A DNA stretch of 64,000 nt, taken from Tetrapyrgos nigripes. Its lineage: Eukaryota > Basidiomycota > Agaricomycetes > Agaricales > Campanellaceae. Positions within the stretch are counted from its first letter, which is position 1; every line of letters starts with the position of its first letter. Made by a program: the position numbers and the translations under genes. The stretch covers positions 124,001 to 188,000 of the forward strand of contig JAACJM010000131.1 of the NCBI GenBank assembly GCA_013368315.1. The letters are read 5' to 3'. The notes beneath the pieces were generated by a model. That model saw only the letters and a program-made list of their open reading frames with translations. It was not told the origin of the DNA and made no database searches. Positions 61,093 to 64,000 of the stretch are shown here, piece by piece.

Positions 61093-61894
61093 CACTATGC
61101 TCAGGATATGGCATGATTTTTTGCTAAATTTATAGCCAGCTCAGGCGTTTCCCAGCGACTCAATATAGGCGCTTATAAGGCCCGAAAACCCGGTCCATAT
61201 ACCAATTTCTTCATTCAAATAAGCGGCTTATATACCCCCTTTACCATTATGGCCCTTATATGCCGTTATCTGCCTGGTATAAAGGGTTTTCGGAAAGTTC
61301 CGACATACGAGATGGCGATATGGCGAGACATGTTGAGGGAGAATGAAGAAGGCAAGAAGACTGAGTAGGTAGTCTTTTGGAGCAAGAAAAGTCTAACACA
61401 CACCTAAAGACGACTGGATGGTCAATAATCCTGTGAGTTACATTATTTTCCTGATGCGATAGTGGGGAGCGAACGAGGGAGCACTCTGAGACAAGAGCAA
61501 GGTGACCTGTCTGAGGCAGATTGTGTCATAGTGGTTGGAGAGAAAAATTGCCAGGTGGCAAACAAATCAACCAACATCAATTGGTCATCACATCCTTGAT
61601 GTTGAGCTTTTTCTCCATTTCCCTTTCAAGCACTTGTGCAAACCACACACACTTTCCACCATTGCCAAGGTCCCTATAACATTTTTTCTCCACATGCTTA
61701 CAGCAGATCTCCACAAAAACAGGTGCCTTCATCTAGCAAGTGTCATCCACAGCGCAGTGCTAGTTTGGACTTACAGTTAACCTATCTTCCCATTGTTCAA
61801 ACATTCATATGCATTGACTTTTGCAATATTATCACATAGAGGTGAAACAAATCAGCTAGCGCTGCAGCTGACTAGTCCTCCATGTGGCTGCTCA

Positions 61895-62194
61895 TCAATA
61901 TCCAATTTGGCAGAGGTATCTCAGGCCTAGGGTCCGAAGATGTATGTGGTCGTCATATTCGCTTCCAGAGTGCGTTGACATAGTACTAGTACAGACATCG
62001 TCAGGTATCTTAGCAGAGAATGCACAGAGTTAGATGGGTATTGAATGAATATATTGATGACATACTGCAGCAGTCTTGACCTTCTTTAATGGAACCCCAT
62101 CATTGGCACTTGCTTTTGCAGTGGGAACAGACTTGCGTTTCTTGTTGTCTGTCTTGAGGTGTTCAGGAATAACTGGGTCAGAATGAGGAGCCAT
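61895..62194 (-). CDS. Small two-exon ORF (80 residues), unknown
   Basis: Exon 1 (62194-62066) begins MAPHSDPVIPEHLKTDNKKR, is basic and resembles a nuclear localisation signal (KKRK, KKVK). A GTATGT donor and CTAAG acceptor join it in phase to exon 2 (62008-61895), which contains STMSTHSGSEYDDH and ends at TGA. The composition is protein-like, but no family is recognised. It may be the surviving N-terminus of a gene from the surrounding repeat, or chance. Confidence 0.3.
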
Positions 62195-62714
62195 TGAAAA
62201 ATGAAAAAAGACTTGGAAAGGATGTTTCTGTGTATTTTTTACATATTTACTTAGGGTCTGGTATACAGCTGGTGAAAACTGTACAGTAGAAGAATCTCCG
62301 ATACATATGCTGAGCACCGCTGCCATGGTTGATGGCGGGGTAAGTTTACTTGCGAGATGGTAATAGGCTGTTTCTCTAGTAAGTGCTCTTAGCACACAGA
62401 ACACAACCAGAAAAACCTATATAGTTTGTTTTGCGAGTGTATCTAGTAAGTAGAATACTCTTCAATTTAGTCCACAGTTTAGAGATCTTTTGGGGGATTC
62501 TTGTAAAGGTTTGCACAAAGGCAACACAAAGGCTATTGCCACAAAACACACAAATGCACGAAGGCACACACACAATATCAATTCAACCAGTTCAATTCTA
62601 TTTGAAGGCACCAATGCCTTAGACACAGTTTCCAAGTCTCGAGGACACAAGTTATAAACACAAAACAACCAACAAATATATTCAACACTGATTTAACCAA
62701 CACTGTATGTTTAG

Positions 62715-63985
62715 ACTCCACGCGAGTATGATAAGTTTGTTTAGAAGCTCTTGTCCATGTTTTCACAGTCTCTACCGCTAAATAGGGAGAATCCTGATAC
62801 TCTACAGTCCGTTGCTTTGGTAGCTACTAGTAATACCTGGTCCTTTTATACTACTCGTAGCTACATCTATACAGTTTTACATTTCTTTTCAATGTCCGCT
62901 AAAATATATCAAAGAAAACAGAAAATCTACTCTAACTGCTAGTCCATGAGAGTAGTAACTACTGGATCTAGTAGGTACCTTCTAATTATGATATACAGGA
63001 AACTTGAATATTATCTAATTTTTGTAGTAGGGATTTCTCTGTCCCTTGCTCCACTCTCTTTACTAGTAGGGTACTCTCTGATACTGGCAGCTGTAGCCTA
63101 CCTGACTCAGATAGCTCCACTTATGACTACACTTCAGAATACCGCTAATCCTTTGGGTTTAGGGTATTCTCGTATCTAGTTTCCGCCTCTCGTTCTCTAT
63201 AGCTTTGAACGTATACTTATCCTTTATACCGCTAGTTAAACTTGTACACCGCTAATCTGAGTCCAGCTCTTCAATAGTAATGCGCAAGCCTTACTAACTA
63301 GCGTAGTGTAGCAAAGGATAGTACTGCACTTATCTTTAAGACGCCAATCCGTAGTGATCTTCAGTAAGTACTGCTTTCGGTAATACTTATGCCTGAATCA
63401 GTAATCCTCTACTTTGTACCTTATTATGTTAGTGAACTTCGCAACACTTTAGACACTTAGTATTGTTGCTGCTAGTTCATCCCCTTTGTACCATCTGAAA
63501 GCTATGGTTTCTAGCTTTCTATTGATATACATATTGTGCCAGTTTGCCATTCTAATCATCTGTAGATGTGCACTGCAAGTTTGTATGTATCCGGGTTAGA
63601 ATCCCGTATATCTGAATTCTCCGATGGTGACGTGTCCTTTCAGATCTAGTGGTCTAAGCCTTTGATCTGGGTTTGTAATGGCAACGCGTACCCGTGAATA
63701 GGGGCGTTTCTCCTCGTACTAGCGGTATTAGGCCGCTATAGCAGGTTTGTTAAGTCTTTGTAGACTTTGTAGTTAGGTGGGTCTGCTACTATAGCTGTAT
63801 CCCCTAGTATGTATCTGTTATAATACTTTGAACAAGTCTTATTTCTTATCCGTAAGTATTGACCATTAACATCCCTTAGGTTATACACCTAATTCCTAGT
63901 ACTTTGACTAGCAGTTCGGGACTCACTCTAGTCCTTATTATCCATTTAAGAGTAACTTAGACATGTATTAGCACTAGTTTTGGGT
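62715..63985 (+). repeat. Long diverged direct repeat, copy B
   Basis: This is the partner of 57740-59010 in the same orientation. It reaches almost to the window edge and may continue beyond it. Hydrophobic-looking frames inside (62946-63179) are not conserved in copy A. Confidence 0.6.
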
Positions 63986-64000
63986 TATTTACCACAAATT

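Larger units (their letters stand above)
59011..61894. other. CpG-poor region between the two direct repeats, no supported gene
   Basis: It contains the hairpins at 59629-59685 and 60274-60308, a B-box-like motif near 61073-61084, and repetitive TATAATGC/CATTATA words at 60740-60780 and 61180-61280. No reverse transcriptase, integrase or transposase motif was recognised in any frame. Confidence 0.45.

Overview
The window looks like nuclear DNA of a basidiomycete fungus, probably an Agaricomycete. The evidence is many short introns (about 47-60 nt, GT..AG), protein families typical of mushroom-forming fungi (a membrane-ankyrin protein, a double-Myb Tay1-like telomere protein, a type IIC P-type ATPase), and abundant Tc1/mariner- and pogo-like elements. 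Nothing bacterial or viral is present. Gene models were built by eye from reading frames and splice signals. The species is not identifiable from the sequence alone.

Layout. 1-3.3 kb holds no convincing gene. 3.3-12.1 kb carries a large disordered protein (3338-6340), a TauD-type 2-oxoglutarate/Fe(II) dioxygenase (7921-9403) and the first copy of a secreted flavin amine oxidase (10268-12096). 12.6-24.0 kb is a transposon island. Fragments of the duplicated upstream region of the second amine oxidase copy can still be recognised between the insertions, so the nesting order can be partly reconstructed. 24.0-29.5 kb carries amine oxidase copies 2 (one nonsense codon) and 3 (intact), separated by an inverted-repeat element. 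30.2-50.1 kb is gene-rich: a secreted amidase, a Na+/K+-type (IIC) P-type ATPase, the proteasome lid subunit Rpn9, a Tay1-like telomere-binding protein, a small uncertain ORF, a secreted epoxide hydrolase and a 129-residue GRF-like zinc-finger protein. 50.9-52.6 kb holds three small mobile elements in a row, including a 369-bp LTR element with two identical 83-bp LTRs and a 5-bp target duplication. 52.8-55.7 kb is a membrane protein fused to ten ankyrin repeats, each on its own 99-nt exon. 55.8-64.0 kb is AT-rich, CpG-poor repeat sequence with one pair of long diverged direct repeats, hairpins and at most small relic genes.

Functionally, the three amine oxidases, the amidase and the epoxide hydrolase are all predicted to enter the secretory pathway. 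With the sulfonate-type dioxygenase they suggest a locus rich in catabolic enzymes for small nitrogen-, sulfur- or epoxide-containing compounds, but nothing shows that they are co-regulated. Rpn9, the P-type ATPase and the telomere protein are housekeeping.

Most notable observations: the tiny LTR element; three TACATA scars at places where paralogous DNA has only TA, which match Tc1-type excision footprints; loss of CpG in the relict promoter embedded in the transposon island compared with its paralogue; the ankyrin array built from repeated exon-intron units; and a 16-nt micro-exon required in all three amine oxidase copies.
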